A DNA stretch of 64,000 nucleotides from Dipteris shenzhenensis. Lineage: Eukaryota > Polypodiophyta > Polypodiopsida > Gleicheniales. The notes beneath the pieces are model-generated. The model did not search any database. It was not told the DNA's origin and worked only from the letters and a program-made list of their open reading frames with translations. Positions 51,937-62,779 of the stretch are shown piece after piece; positions within the stretch are counted from its first letter, which is position 1; each line of letters opens with the position of its first letter. Position numbers and translations under genes: made by a program. The stretch is from NCBI GenBank assembly GCA_047967505.1, contig CM106539.1, one strand, 5' to 3'.

Positions 51937-53010
51937 TGTGTGAGAGTAATCATCCACATAGATATGTGTGACTGATCATGAAATCAACCTAAGGTCGATT
52001 TGCAAAGCGTGGCCATTGTGTTCACAAGCTAGCTATCATTTCTCAAATCGACCAAGGTCAATTTGCAATGTTTATGGGAGTGTCTTAAAATGTGTGTGTG
52101 TGTCTCTCTCTCTTAGAATCTATTTCTTAAATCAACCCAAGGTCAAATTTCAGTCTGTGTAAGTTTGTCTTAGAATGCATTTTTGTGTGTTTGTGTGTGT
52201 GTGGGTGTGTGAGGGATCATTCATGTAGATGTGGAAGTGATCATCAAATCAACCTAAGGTCCAAGAAGGCCTGTCCTTTGTTTTTATCACCCTATGCTAT
52301 CACTTGTCAAATAGACCCAAGGTCGATTTGCAAGACCTGGCCATTATGTTCAACATTCTATGCTATCACTACTCAAATCAACCCAAGGTCGATTTACAAG
52401 GCCTGGCCATTATGTTCAACACCCTAGGCTATCACTTCTCAAATCGACCCAAGGTCAATTTGCAATGTGTATGGGTGTGTCTTAGAATGTGTTTATGTGT
52501 GTAATGTCTTAGAATTTGTTTGTGTGTGTCTGTGTGTGCATGCACGTGCATGTGATCACCAACATCCAAGAGGTGCAAATAAAAAGCTCAAACATGTTCT
52601 GAATGTCTTTGTGTTATGTGAGGGTCATCATCAAATTGACCTGAGGTTGATTTGCAAAGACTGGACATTGTGGTCAGTAGCCTATGCTATCATTTCTCAA
52701 ATCGATCCAAGGTTGATTTGCAATGGTCATGCTTGTACTATATGGAAACGTGTTTGAGTGATGATAATGTGTTTTCAAATATTTAATATCTACCAAAGGT
52801 CAATTTGTAATTGAAAGATGTGATGTTTAGGAGTATCTATGAAATAATGGTGTTGATAAAAATATGTATTTTGGGTTTGAAATTGACCATTAATACATCA
52901 AAAATGTGGTGTAATATGATGTGGGAGTAAGCAAAGCTAATGCTTATGCGAACATGTTTCTAGAGTTTTAAAATCGACCCAAGGTCGATTTTAAATGGGA
53001 AGATGTCTAT
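51937..53010. repeat. Array with AAATCGACC-CAA-GGTCGATTT palindrome, right part
   Basis: At least eleven imperfect copies near 51980, 52037, 52130, 52248, 52308, 52373, 52440, 52633, 52696, 52785 and 52970. The best (52970-52990 and 52439 onward) read AAATCGACCCAAGGTCGATT. Between them lie GCAAGGCCTGGCCATTATGTTCAACACCCTATGCTATCACTTCTC-like spacers and TG-rich words. Spacing is often about 65 bp. Confidence 0.92.
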
Positions 53011-54395
53011 GTTCATAATGAGGACATGTCTTTAGCATTTTGAACTCATGCTTTGAAATGCTTTACACTTCACTCCAAATTTACATGTCATTATAAATAT
53101 TTAAATTGCTACATTAAAGGTATTTCTTACTCACTTTTCTTCTATAATTAGATAAATAGTGAAATATATCACATTCTAAGAAAAATATACATAAAGGGTG
53201 AGAAATACTGTAATTAAATGTCCAATACATACATTAGGGAGGATGCAAGAACCTAATTTAGATTGAAAACTAGCAAAAGCGATCTTTTCTTAATAAAAGT
53301 ATAATGGAAAAAGTTTCATAACATGTAATTTTATTTCTTACCTAATTGAGAAAATACTACAATCCTATCCCTTAGAAATCATTTTATTCTATAATAATAT
53401 ACAACGATGAACTATTGCTAATAAATGGCTACCCTTCTAATGTTATTACCTTTGTGAAAGAGTGATTCCATAGTCATGCATTTTCTTTGGAGTTTCTAAC
53501 AATTGGAGAATAATAAATATTAAACTAGGAGAATTCCTTATCCCAAACCAATATTTTTTAAAATGAGAAAATACCAAATTAAACTCAAATTAAAAAAAAT
53601 TAATTTGAAGTCCGAATTTGAAATTTGAATTTGTATGTTTACCTTATGTATAGAAATTTGAATCCATATGTGAATCCGTATAGAAATTTGTGTTGTCCTT
53701 TGTTGAATGCTAATCTCTCCCCCATCTCCGCATCGACAAAAATGAATCACACCTCAGCATTGAGATCGTTAGATCTTCCTTCACATTCAAAGATTTTTGC
53801 TCTTCCATGATCCAACTTGTATCGCATCAGCTTGTGAAATTGAATCCCTCATGAATCAGACAGATAGAGAAAGGATAGGATGTGCAAAGAAGAATCACAC
53901 ATTGTTTCCACTTGTTTCCATCGCTGCAAGCTTGATTTCATGTAGATTTTCCCTTTCAGATGCTTTGCTGAGACGAATTCCTATGGGTTGAGCATCGACG
54001 TTCCGCCTGCTTCAGCTCCAGAGATTTTATAACGGTGCCACAGATGCTTGCTTGATAGCATTTATTTTCTCCTATGGATAGATTCAATGGCCCCTTCCTC
54101 CTCCTTCCATGCTCCATTTGAGCTCCGACTGCTTGACCACTTAGTGCAAGGACCAACACTCTTACCACTACAAAATTTAGCAAATGGTGATACTCAATAT
54201 GTTGAATATGTTCTAATACTGAAATTGCATATCCATCATAATTGCGTTGCAAAACCATGTACATTCTACCAAAACCACCTTACCCTCCATTATGACCCCT
54301 CCACATAGGATTGTATTAGGAGAACTAAGATTTCATTAATCCATTCCTTACAAGGTCCTTTTGAGACCCCCATTCTCCCCTAATGCTTAGCATCT
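53011..54395. other. AT-rich region without recognisable gene
   Basis: Many short open frames, none with a known motif. Near 53600-53690 the words AATTTGAAT and AATCCGTATAGAAATTTG recur. The region 53700-54300 has more balanced composition and could be degraded coding sequence, but no domain is visible on either strand. Confidence 0.5.
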
Positions 54396-54770
54396 CAGAG
54401 AATATGATAGTACTAAATAGGTACCAAAATAGTACTAAATAGTATTGAGTAGCATATGGTAGTGGTACATAGCATCTGAGAGTATGATAATAGTACCTAG
54501 AGAGTAGTAAATAGTATTGAGTAGCATATGATAGTGGTACATATCATCTAAAAGTATGAAAATAGAACCTAGAGAGTACTAAATTATAGTACTGAGTAGC
54601 ATATGACAATGGTACATAGCATCTAGAAGTATGACAACAATACTAAATAGCATATCATAGTGGTCAGTAGAACCTTAATAGTGTTAAATAGCACTAAACA
54701 GAATTAGCATATGACAGTCATACTTAGCATCTGAGAGTGGTACACAACAAGACAAAGCATCCATAGACAT
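54396..54770. repeat. Tandem ~73-bp repeat
   Basis: AGTACTAAATAGTATTGAGTAGCATATG...GTGGTACATAGCATCTGAGAGTATGA recurs near 54430, 54503, 54577 and in shorter form to 54760. Confidence 0.9.
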
Positions 54771-55080
54771 GCACATAGACACGTTTACTGAACTAAAAAA
54801 AAACTTATGAGCATGTCTATTTGCACATCTATTTGCATGTCTAGAGATCCATGTCTAACGGTGCATCTATATAGCAGATAAACGTGCGTATAGATGCGCA
54901 TATGGACACGTAAATAGACACTCTGCTAAAAAATTTAAAAAATAGATAGATGCATCATTAAATGCATGTATGAATGCATTTATAAACGGTCTTATAGACG
55001 CTTTTATAGACGTGCAAATAGATGCTACCCGAATAGACAGACACATATATAGATGCGTTTATAGGTGCACTGAGAGACGT
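54771..55080. repeat. Degenerate ATAGACGTGC/GCATCTAT repeats
   Basis: Many short words such as ATAGACACG, ATAGATGCGCATAT, GCATCTATAT and AGACGTGC in both orientations, without a clear period. AT-rich spacer follows to 55469 with no gene. Confidence 0.7.
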
Positions 55081-55469
55081 GCTACATAATATTTTTTAAA
55101 TTTACAGAATGCTGTGTATGTTGTGTATGCTATGTAGTTACAGGAATCCCATTTCCACATTGTGTAATTCAATTCTTACAGCCAACCACATTTTAATTAG
55201 CACTCTTGTAAGCACATCTATAGCTGACAATTACAATTCCAAATAAAACATTACAACTCCAAAACATTTAGTTCACAAGGCATTAATTGATAGAACGTTG
55301 CACAAGAAAATTAAAAGCTCAAAAAGTGCTTGTATGTACATATAGCATGAAGCTAAGCCACGTCATGTGACTTCAAGTACAAAAAATAAGAGGAGTGTAT
55401 ATACAAGAGGCACAAAGCTAAGGCAGTGGCTTTAAGTACAAAAAAGAGTAGCTAGCACTACTTCTATGA

Positions 55470-55858
55470 CTAATCTAAGTTCTCCATGTCCTCGCTCCCT
55501 TCCACACTCCCTTCTGTGCTCCCTTTTGCACTCCCTTCTTCGCCTCCTTCCCCGTCTTCTTCCTCATCTTCTTGTGCAGGGGCCTGTAAACAAGGTACAA
55601 CATATATCAATGTATGAAAAATCAAATCTTTACTTATAATATTGACATTATTTAATTACTTTCAAATACCTCGGGGGCCTTTCCAGTAGCCCGGATATAC
55701 TGCTCCTTAGTAATCAACCCATCATGATAGAAGTGCTTCCATGTATCTCCTCTCCGATGGTGGTGGTGGTAGGCTATCTCGATAGGAGTAGGGTATCTAC
55801 CCATGATATCAAGCGGCAAGACGACACAATTTGCAGAGGGTTTAGTACAAAGAAACAA
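55470..55858 (-). CDS. C-terminal two exons of a repeat-type protein (Transposase_24-like motif, tentative)
   Basis: Minus strand. The first exon ends at 55670 with ...THE-GAG then GTATTTG; an 86-bp intron (55584-55669, GT...TTTACAG) follows; exon 2 (55583-55470) reads on in phase to TAG at 55470-55472. Exon 1 encodes MGRYPTPIEIAYHHHHRRGD, then TWKHFYHDGLITKEQYI and RATGKAPE. Exon 2 is acidic (APAQEDEEEDGEGGEE, then SVEGSEDMENLD). 'GR.Pt..Ei....h.r.gdtw.....' recalls the C-terminal part of plant Transposase_24 (En/Spm-type) proteins, a weak match. The true start of exon 1 is unknown; sequence before MGRYP may be intron. Splice sites with an in-phase continuation are the best evidence that it is a real gene. 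Confidence 0.5.
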
Positions 55859-55861
55859 CCT

Positions 55862-55887
55862 AACACCTATTTCATTAATTTTGGACT
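55862..55887 (-). repeat. 26-bp sequence shared with the DUF7869 unit end
   Basis: Read on the minus strand it equals 13709-13734 and 46384-46409 (AGTCCAAAATTAATG...AATAGGTGTT) with no mismatch. The upstream side (55888 and above) is AT-rich like the interior of the other two; the other side is unrelated. Confidence 0.75.
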
Positions 55888-55969
55888 GGTGAACTGTCCA
55901 AATTCATTTTGTGAGATAATTTTGGATAAAACATTAAAAAAAAAGAGGCTCTTATAAAACAAAACATTG

Positions 55970-56440
55970 AGTCAAAAAGGAAGATTTTAAAAGATCAAAT
56001 TAGAAAAAATGACGTGAGATGTTATTAAAACTATAGTACATTAAAAATAGAGGACATCACATTGTTAAAAGAGACAAAAAGTAAGATTTTAAAAAATCAA
56101 ATTAGAAAAAATGGCGTGACATGTTATTAAAACTAGAGTACATTTAAAAAAGAGCACATCACATTTGTAGAAGAAGTAGATCATATAAGTCAAAGCCATA
56201 TGGTGTCAAAAAACACCTTACATCACAGCCCTAGAAGTCTATCTCATCTTGGTCTCTCTTATCTTTTCAATAACCCAAAGTCTAGAAGATCTCATCATTG
56301 GTCTCTCAAAACTAGAGTACATTTAAAAGAGAGCACATCACATTTGTATAAGAAGTAGATCATATAACTCAAAGCCATATGGTGTCAAAAAACACCTTAC
56401 ATTAGCTCCTAGAAGATCTCATCTTGGTCTCTCTTACCTT
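55970..56440. repeat. Tandem repeats of ~120 and ~179 bp
   Basis: AAGATTTTAAAAGATCAAAT...GTTATTAAAACTATAGTACAT occurs at 55981 and 56091. A longer unit from AAAACTAGAGTACATTTAAA to CATTGGTCTCTC repeats at 56129 and 56308 (about 179 bp). Confidence 0.9.
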
Positions 56441-56909
56441 CTTAATCACCCAAAGTCTAGAAGATCTTATCATTGGTCTCTCTTATCTTCTCAATAACCC
56501 AATCTTTCACTGCCTCCACATCTGTATCCTCAACATAATTACATGCAAAGAAGTAATTTAAGTAGTCACAAATTGTTTCTTTATAATTTCTCTATGAGGC
56601 TGTTATTGTTCTCTCAGCATCCGTATCAAATCACCCATGACGAGAGCTGCGATAACAAAGGTTACTTAAGAAGTCTAAGAGATCTTATTGTGCTTTTATA
56701 ATATGTCTTAGAAGTCTTTTGCTCTATGCTATCTTGACAGTCTCCTCCCTCTCTGCATGCCTTTGTGCATCAAATTCCTCTCTCTCCATCTGTGTCAAAG
56801 GAGAACCTTGTCGAATTCTGGCCTCTCTCTGTGCTCCTTGGTCAGCAATCCATTCTTTGAGACTGTTAATTCCTAACTCCATGTCTTCAACAATGCCAAG
56901 GACATCCAT
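56400..56909 (-). pseudogene. Hypothetical coding remnant
   Basis: On the minus strand, MDVLGIVEDMELGINSLKEW and QMEREEFDAQRHAEREETVK (56909-56724) have the Glu/Arg-rich, helical look of a coiled coil. Further down TICDYLNYFFACNYVEDTDV and EAVKDWVIEKIRETNDKIF (56640-56460) also look coding, with stops between. I recognise no family. Intron or decay could explain the gaps. Confidence 0.3.
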
Positions 56910-56929
56910 GGGTGGGGAGATGATAAAGA

Positions 56930-57810
56930 AAGGGAGATGGACTAGGATGGAAGAAAGAAGAGAGTGTTTGTGGAAGGACTAGGATGGAAGAATACAAGTT
57001 AATGAGAAGCACTAGGATGGATTAAAGAAGAGAGTGTTTGTGGGGAAGAACTAGGATAGAAGAATACAAGTTACTAGGATGGATGAAAGAAGAGAGTGTT
57101 TGTGGAAGGACTAGGATAGAAGAATACAAGTTACTGAGAAGGACTAGGATGTAAGAAATAAGAGAGTGTTTGTGGAAGGACTAGGATGGAAGAATACAAG
57201 TGCACTAAGGCACGATGTGTTTGCTATGATAAGGATAAGGGTTGGAATAAAGTGAGAGAAGCATTGGGAATGCTCTACTTTAAGTGAGTGGAGACTGTCC
57301 AACTGAATAAAATTTCGTAGAGCATTGGGAATGCTGTACTTTAAGTGAGTGGAGCATTGGGAATTGATACTTTCGAGTGAAATATATTACAAGTGTGTGT
57401 GAGAGAGAGAGTGATAGAAAGTGAGGAAAGACGTAAAGTAAAAGACGAATAGTACACATTAATCAGAAGGACTAGGATGTAAGAAATAAGAGAGTGTCTT
57501 AATGGGATAGAAAGTGAGGGAAGACGTAAAGTGAAAGACGAATACAAGTTAATCAGAAGGACTAGGATGTAAGAAATAAGAGAGTGTTTGTGGAAGGACT
57601 AGGATGGAAGAATACAAGTGCACTAAGACACGATGTGTTCGCTATGATAAGGGTTGGAATAAAGTGAGAGAACCATTGGGAATGCTCTACTTTAAGTGAG
57701 TGGACACTGTCCAACTAAATAAAATTTTGCAGAGCATTGGGAATGCTATACTTTAAGTGAGTGGAGCATTGGGAATTGATACTTTGGAGTGAAATATATT
57801 ACAAATATTA
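56930..57810. repeat. Minisatellite and ~420-bp tandem duplication
   Basis: AGAGTGTTTGTGGAAGGACTAGGATGGAAGAATACAAGTT recurs about six times. A longer stretch from GTGCACTAAGGCACGATGTG to GATACTTTCGAGTGAAATAT (57198-57390) repeats at 57615-57800 with few changes. Confidence 0.92.
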
Positions 57811-58256
57811 CATCATCACATATTCATATCAAAATTCTCATCACACAAGGTTATATTTCCAAATAATCACATCATCACACATTCATATCATAATATTGTG
57901 TGCATGAAATAAATATATAAATATCATGACTAAATGCCACTTAAGTAATAAGTCACAAATTGGTGTATAATAAACAAAAACTACATCATGATTCATACAT
58001 TGCAACAAATAAACATCAACCATAATATTCATGGAATAAATGACATCATGAGAATATGCTCCTCATGCATATATACAAACACAACATCATACATGCATCA
58101 CAACTCTTTTGATGCTTCTAGTGGAGACTATGGCAACTTTTCTGTTGCTTCTAATGGAGGCTGTGGTGCTCGAGATGTACACTCAGTCTCTACTTCTTCT
58201 GTAGTATGTAGTGCTTTCGAAGTGGACTCAGTATCCTCTTCCTTAAATGCACGCGG
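57811..58256. other. AT-rich spacer downstream of the Ulp1-like gene
   Basis: No gene. Contains ATCACATCATCACA(C/T)ATTCATATCA repeated near 57812 and 57867. 58120-58256 repeats the antisense of the acidic tail of the neighbouring gene (GGAGGCTGTGGTGCT occurs twice), hinting at a partial duplication of the last exon. Confidence 0.6.
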
Positions 58257-58259
58257 AGG

Positions 58260-59113
58260 CTATGACAACTCTTCTAATGCTTCCAGTGGAGGCTGTGGTG
58301 CTGTAGGTGTACACTGAGTCTCTACTTCTTCTATAGTATGTAGTGTTTTCACAATAGACTCAGTCTCCTCTTCCTTAAATGCAAGATTTGATATTGCTTC
58401 AGTTGCACGTTGTATTCTAATGGTAGCAATTAGGTCTCGAATGATTTCAGCCCTAAACAATTGTATATCCTCCGCTGAATATTTGAGCTCCAAAGAGTCT
58501 TCTGATGAGACCTATGGCTTAAGTGAGAAAATTTCTTTGAGAATCAACATGCAGTTATAGGCAACTCTCCACCCACAACTATGCCCATCTTCCTGCTCTA
58601 CTACTAAACGCTTTTGGAAGTCTAGTGAGTCTCTGTACTATCCTATTTCTCTGATAGCAGATACCAACTTCTCAACTGACCTGCTCATCATGACATATTA
58701 AATAAACTTGGTGTGTCTATTACATAAGGTACATAATATAGAAGTAACAATAGATTAATAGAATACTTATGTTTGCACTGAGCCATGAAAGCCTGCAATC
58801 GAGTTGACAAACCAATAATAGTTGTCTTCAAGGTCCCAAACCACTAGACTCCAATGTTCCCTACACGAATAATTAAGAACCATTATTATTTAACACAATG
58901 TTGCCAGTATAAGATGAAAATAAAGGTTGCCATGATACTTACATCTCGTGATATGCCATAAATAGGACTCGCACGCCATGTAAATGTAAAGTCTATAACC
59001 ATTTACAAACATCGGCTATCGTCTTTCTGCTATCGCTAAGTATAGGAGAAAGGAGAGAATCCAACATATACACGTGCTTTTGTACGGCTCTACAAAATCG
59101 TGAGATAACTATA
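58260..59113 (-). pseudogene. Ulp1-like (C48) peptidase unit C with acidic tail
   Basis: Exon 59113-58943 (acceptor TTGGTGCAG, donor GTAAGT) encodes RAVQKHVYMLDSLLSPILSD then GVRVLFMAYHEM. The next exon begins at 58860 and in phase gives EHWSLVVWDLEDNYYWFVNS. The last exon from 58680 gives KLVSAIREIG, EQEDGHSCGWRVAYN (Cys codon 58575-58577) and a long acidic/helical tail ending at 58260. The sequence 'VlfmayHe.eHWsLvv.D......fvNS' then 'Q.dGhsCGW' is the His-box and Cys-box of Ulp1/SUMO peptidases. The usual Asp of 'DS' reads Asn. Stops (TAG in the first exon, TAG and TAG in the last) suggest decay. Confidence 0.65.
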
Positions 59114-59198
59114 CTGCACCAACAAATAAATGAATATTAGCTTATTAGATTTAATCAAAATATTGAATTATCAAGTAGAGAAAAAGTTTGTATCAAAC

Positions 59199-59877
59199 CT
59201 GAGAATGGCCATCATAACGTTGTTATTGACCTCATTTGAAGCTCTAGAGAGGATTGAAATTTCCTCTTCACCAAATTCAAGATACTGAGGTCTATGTTGA
59301 ATCATAACCCTAACATTAAAAGAGCTTCCCAATTCTTCCAATGAAGCCATGTTTGTAGAGTTGAGGTCTTCTATCCCCTTTGACTCTTTGATGGCATTCA
59401 TTTCGCACTCCTCTGAGCCATTATCTATTTGACTTGTGGGAGTGTCCATAATGTTGCCCTTAATGATTGCTCGAATGGTACATGTTATAAATGCATAGAG
59501 ATGCAAGTCCGTATATGTTGACAGTGTGGTGTCATTTTGTATCTCAAAAATTTGACCAAGTAATTGTAGCCCATCCTCCATCCACAATTATAGATGTGGC
59601 TCTCCTCTTGATGTGATACCTAACATGTTATATACTCTATTTGTTGTGCCAAGTCATGTTGCCGCATTACTGTGTCGATAGCACCTACCAGCCAATCTAC
59701 ACATCAAAACATATAACAACAGTGAATATGTGCATTGCATATCAATCTACATGTCAAGAAGTGACAACAAGTGTAGTCTATACTTACTCTAACATAGTGC
59801 CATGGATGGATGTCATTGAGTTGGCAAAGAAGCACTTCTTAGCGAAGATGTCTATGACCACCAAACTCCAATGCGAG
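59199..59877 (-). pseudogene. Ulp1-like peptidase unit B
   Basis: An exon 59877-59788 (acceptor AATGCAG, donor GTAAGT) encodes SHWSLVVIDIFAKKCFFANS, again with Asn at the Asp position. The next piece from 59696 encodes DWLVGAIDTVMRQHDLAQQI and, past a stop, EESHIYNCGWRMGYNYLVKF (Cys codon 59584-59586). In another frame it continues as the inter-unit linker NVRVMIQHRPQYLEFGEEEI and NEVNNNVMMAIL, ending at a donor after 59199. This unit lacks the 'VYMLD' exon, which it shares with unit C. Frames are out of phase at 59696 and near 59560. Confidence 0.6.
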
Positions 59878-60073
59878 CTGCATTATCAATAAAGAATAAT
59901 TATTGTGTTTGAGACATTTGAATTCTACTTGGTCTTGTTGCTCTCTCATTGTTCTGATAGCAGATACTAGCCAATATGCAGCACTGTCCATCATGACATA
60001 TTAAATATATTAATATGTCATGATCATAAGATACAAAATAAGAAAGTAACAAAAATATTAAGAGAATAATTAC

Positions 60074-60890
60074 CTTGGGGAGTTGGCATGATAGCCTTCC
60101 ATTGAATTCATAAACCACAAATGGTTGACTTCAAGGTCCCAAGTGATCAGACTCCAATGTTAGCTACACGACTAGATTAAAAATGATTATTGTTTTACAC
60201 AAACTTGCCAAAGAAATAGTAAAAATAAGGTTGGAGTTGATACTTACTCCTCATGATAAGGCATAAAGATGACTCGCACCCCATCTAAATTCAAAGGGCT
60301 TAATCAGGTATAAACATCTTCTATAGTCTTTTGAGGAGAGCTAAGAATAGAAGAAAGGAGAGCATCGAGCATGTAGACACAATTCTACACTGCACTAGGA
60401 AGATGAGAAATAACTACACTGCACCAAGAAATAAACAAACGTTAGCTCATAGAATTGATTTGCATTCTGCACTAGGAAACTGAGATATAACTACACTGTA
60501 AACAAATAAACAAATGTTAGATCATTGAAGTAGCAACAAATAAACAAACGTTACTTGAGAATGGCCAGGATAACATTGTCATTAACCTCTTTTAAAGGAT
60601 TGGAGAGGATTAAAACCTCCTCTCTACCAAAGCTTAAATACTGAGGTTCTCATTTCAAAATGATCCTAACTTCAAATGAGCTTTCCATTTTATCCAATGC
60701 AGCTAAATTTGCAGAATGGGTCTCTGTCATAGCTTGTATTCTATGTTTGTGGTTATTTTGCTTTTCCATGGTGTCTTTAAAGCTCTTACGCTCATGGGAT
60801 TCTTCAATCAAATTTAGAGGTGGTTGCATTGCTGAAGTAGAAGGGAGTGCCTCCATATTGACTTCATCCATTTCTTCTCCCTCTATTGCC
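60074..60890 (-). pseudogene. Ulp1-like peptidase unit A
   Basis: Exons: 60890-60555 (EGEEMDEVNMEALPSTSAM ... SSFEVRIILK stop EPQYLSFGREEV ... ILAILK); 60418-60248 (NCVYMLDALLSSILSSPQKT, GVRVIFMPYHEE); 60163-60074 (HWSLITWDLEVNHLWFMNS). Introns of 136 and 84 bp have GT-AG ends at the same relative places as in unit C. Joining the last two exons gives TAA where unit C has GAA before HW, and a TGA lies in the first exon. A partial Cys exon (YWLVSAIRTMREQQDQ, near 60010-59950) follows but lacks CGW. The first exon is spliced in phase from the methyltransferase-like segment across a 91-bp intron (60891-60981). Confidence 0.62.
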
Positions 60891-60981
60891 TATAAACAAA
60901 TATGAGAGATTAGATTCATTATCTTTAAATTTAAATCTTATTTAAAAAATTGTATTTAGTTGAGAAATAGAGAGTTCATAC

Positions 60982-62115
60982 CACTAAGTATTGTTGTAGT
61001 GGCCTTTTTACATAACCCTGCGAGCCATAATTATCAAAGAAGGCATCATTATCTTTCTCTTCATCCACCAACCTCTCTCTGAACGGGTCATGTAAGTCCA
61101 TCTTTTCATCATCATCAACTGGGACATTATGATATTCAAGGTCATCATCCATGTCATCAGTCTCCTTGTGCTCTACCTCTTTTTCATAGCCTGTGGTTAG
61201 ATCTACTTGAAGCTAAAAATAGGCCATGAAATGCTTGTTTTCAATAATACTTGTGGAGTTGCCTTTTTTGAGGAGATCCTTAAATAAATATCCCATCCTG
61301 CACAAGGTGACCTCCCAACTTGCTGGTAGCAAATTCTCCACCATGGTAAGCAAGAGACTCCCACTTTTTGTAGGACTTCCATAGTTGTTTTTTTCATAAT
61401 GTATGGACCTGGGAATATCTTGCTCTTCTAGCATCAATCTCAAATTATTTGAATTCCCTCTTATGTTCTTTTGTAAGGAGTGATCAGGGTTGGGACTCCG
61501 CATACACAAGAAGAAGGATTCAAGAGATTGAATCGCTATGCCACATTCTCTCTTGCCTCTCTTTGCTGCATAAACACCACTATAGATCTTCAAATCTGAT
61601 GAATATGCTCGCTCTAGAGTAACCTGCATGGCTTCTTTGTCTTTTTTATCAACAAAAATGACAATGTTGCAAATTGCCACTTTGCTAATGGTGGTATATA
61701 TTATTCTATCACTTTGCTAACGGTGGTATATACTATTCTATCAATGAAGTTATGGATATAATCGCTAGAAACTTTATTGATGAGGAATAGTTGTGGCTTG
61801 TCCCATGCTGACTCATTCTTGATGAAGTCATCTTTTGAAACTCCCCTGAAGTTCACAAGCTTTCTAGACTCTGACGTAACCTCTACATTGAATTGAAAGC
61901 TTTGTTGCATATCTGTCGGCATCCTTATCTCGCTGATTAATCTTTCACATATGCAACCACCTATTGTGGGATTTCTTTTCTCATGTAAGAGGTTACTATT
62001 TCTGACCCATCTTCATCCTTTTTAATCCACCTGCTTGCCCATAGCTTTACCTTGGGTGTTGACAAAGAAGCTATATGCTTGACTACATTATAGTCAATGT
62101 TACAGTGACTAAGTG
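60982..62115 (-). pseudogene. Possible methyltransferase-like middle domain and acidic linker
   Basis: Minus strand. From 62100: HCNIDYNVVKHIASLSTPKV and WASRWIKKDEDGSEIVTSYM (homologous to the plus-strand copy near 22270-22400). After that the copies part. Here follow ESRKLVNFRGVSKDDFI, SAWDKPQLFLINKVSSDYI, AICNIVIFVDKKDKEAMQ, KRECGIAIQSLESFFLC, NNYGSPTKSGSLLLTMVENL, LPASWEV, then MGYLFKDLLKKGNSTSIIEN. 'P.ksg.LL..li.n.lp....v.d....mGylf.all.kG....iEnd..mf' resembles motifs X-I of permuted N6-adenine methyltransferases seen in plant repeat proteins; a clean DPPY is not visible. A 32-bp tandem duplication (61681-61745) shifts the frame and a TAG follows AYF at 61213. Donor at 60981. Confidence 0.4.
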
Positions 62116-62119
62116 GGAT

Positions 62120-62779
62120 TTATTTCTCTGACAGCAAATACTTTATGGCACTATGCACTGCATCACGCCTCACCTGTACATTGATGCATTCTTCCATGCA
62201 GTGGTCTTTGTATTTCTTTCCAAAAAACCATTCTTTCTTTAAAAGTTTTTGTGCTGCCATGGATGCATACTTGTTAGGTAAGTACTTTATAGGCCTCCAC
62301 ATCCTTGCCATCAACTCCTTATCCATTACCTTTGACTTTTCAGAGACAAACAAAGGAGCTTCATAGGTGAACTCTCCACGCTCACAAGCAATGCATGCTT
62401 CAAGCATCTCATTGAACACTTCAACAGGACGAAATATGATAGAAGTGTAGTCATCATATTTGTCTCCCACCACCTTGAGGCTTGTCATATTTTCTTCTTG
62501 CTCTTGAGTGCCCCTAGGCACAACTGCATTCAAAGAAGTATAGAAGCTTGTGAGTGTGTCGGCATCTGCTTTTGTGACCTTTCGCTTCAAATCAGGATTT
62601 GGAGAACCAAATGTTGTCCATACAACCCTTGCCTTCTGTAAGACCTCTGATGTTTAGGATATCTTACGCTTTCCATGGACATAATGATTAAGTCTTTCGA
62701 ACTCAATCAAATACTTGATCCCATGCTTGAATATACAGATTGTTGCAGGATAATAATGGAATGAAGTTATCTTTGCAAA
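62120..62779 (-). pseudogene. Conserved central domain, copy 2
   Basis: Continues the frame of the next entry past TAA at 62780. ITSFHYYPATICIFKHGIKY, LIEFERLNHYVHGKRKIS, a TAA, VWTTFGSPNPDLKRKVTKAD, YTSLNAVVPRGTQEQEENM, CIACERGEFTYEAPLFVSEK, ARMWRPIKYLPNKYASMAAQ, KEWFFGKKYKDHCMEECINV. Same order and spacing as 21530-22209. From the ATG at 62590 the frame is open for 156 codons. Conserved C-x2-C-E-R/K-G and H-C-M-E-[ED]-C motifs hint at metal binding. Unknown function. Confidence 0.7.

Noticed and set aside
53956-54264. 102-codon minus-strand open frame
   Set aside because: No recognisable motif and overlapped by a similar plus-strand frame; kept as unassigned.
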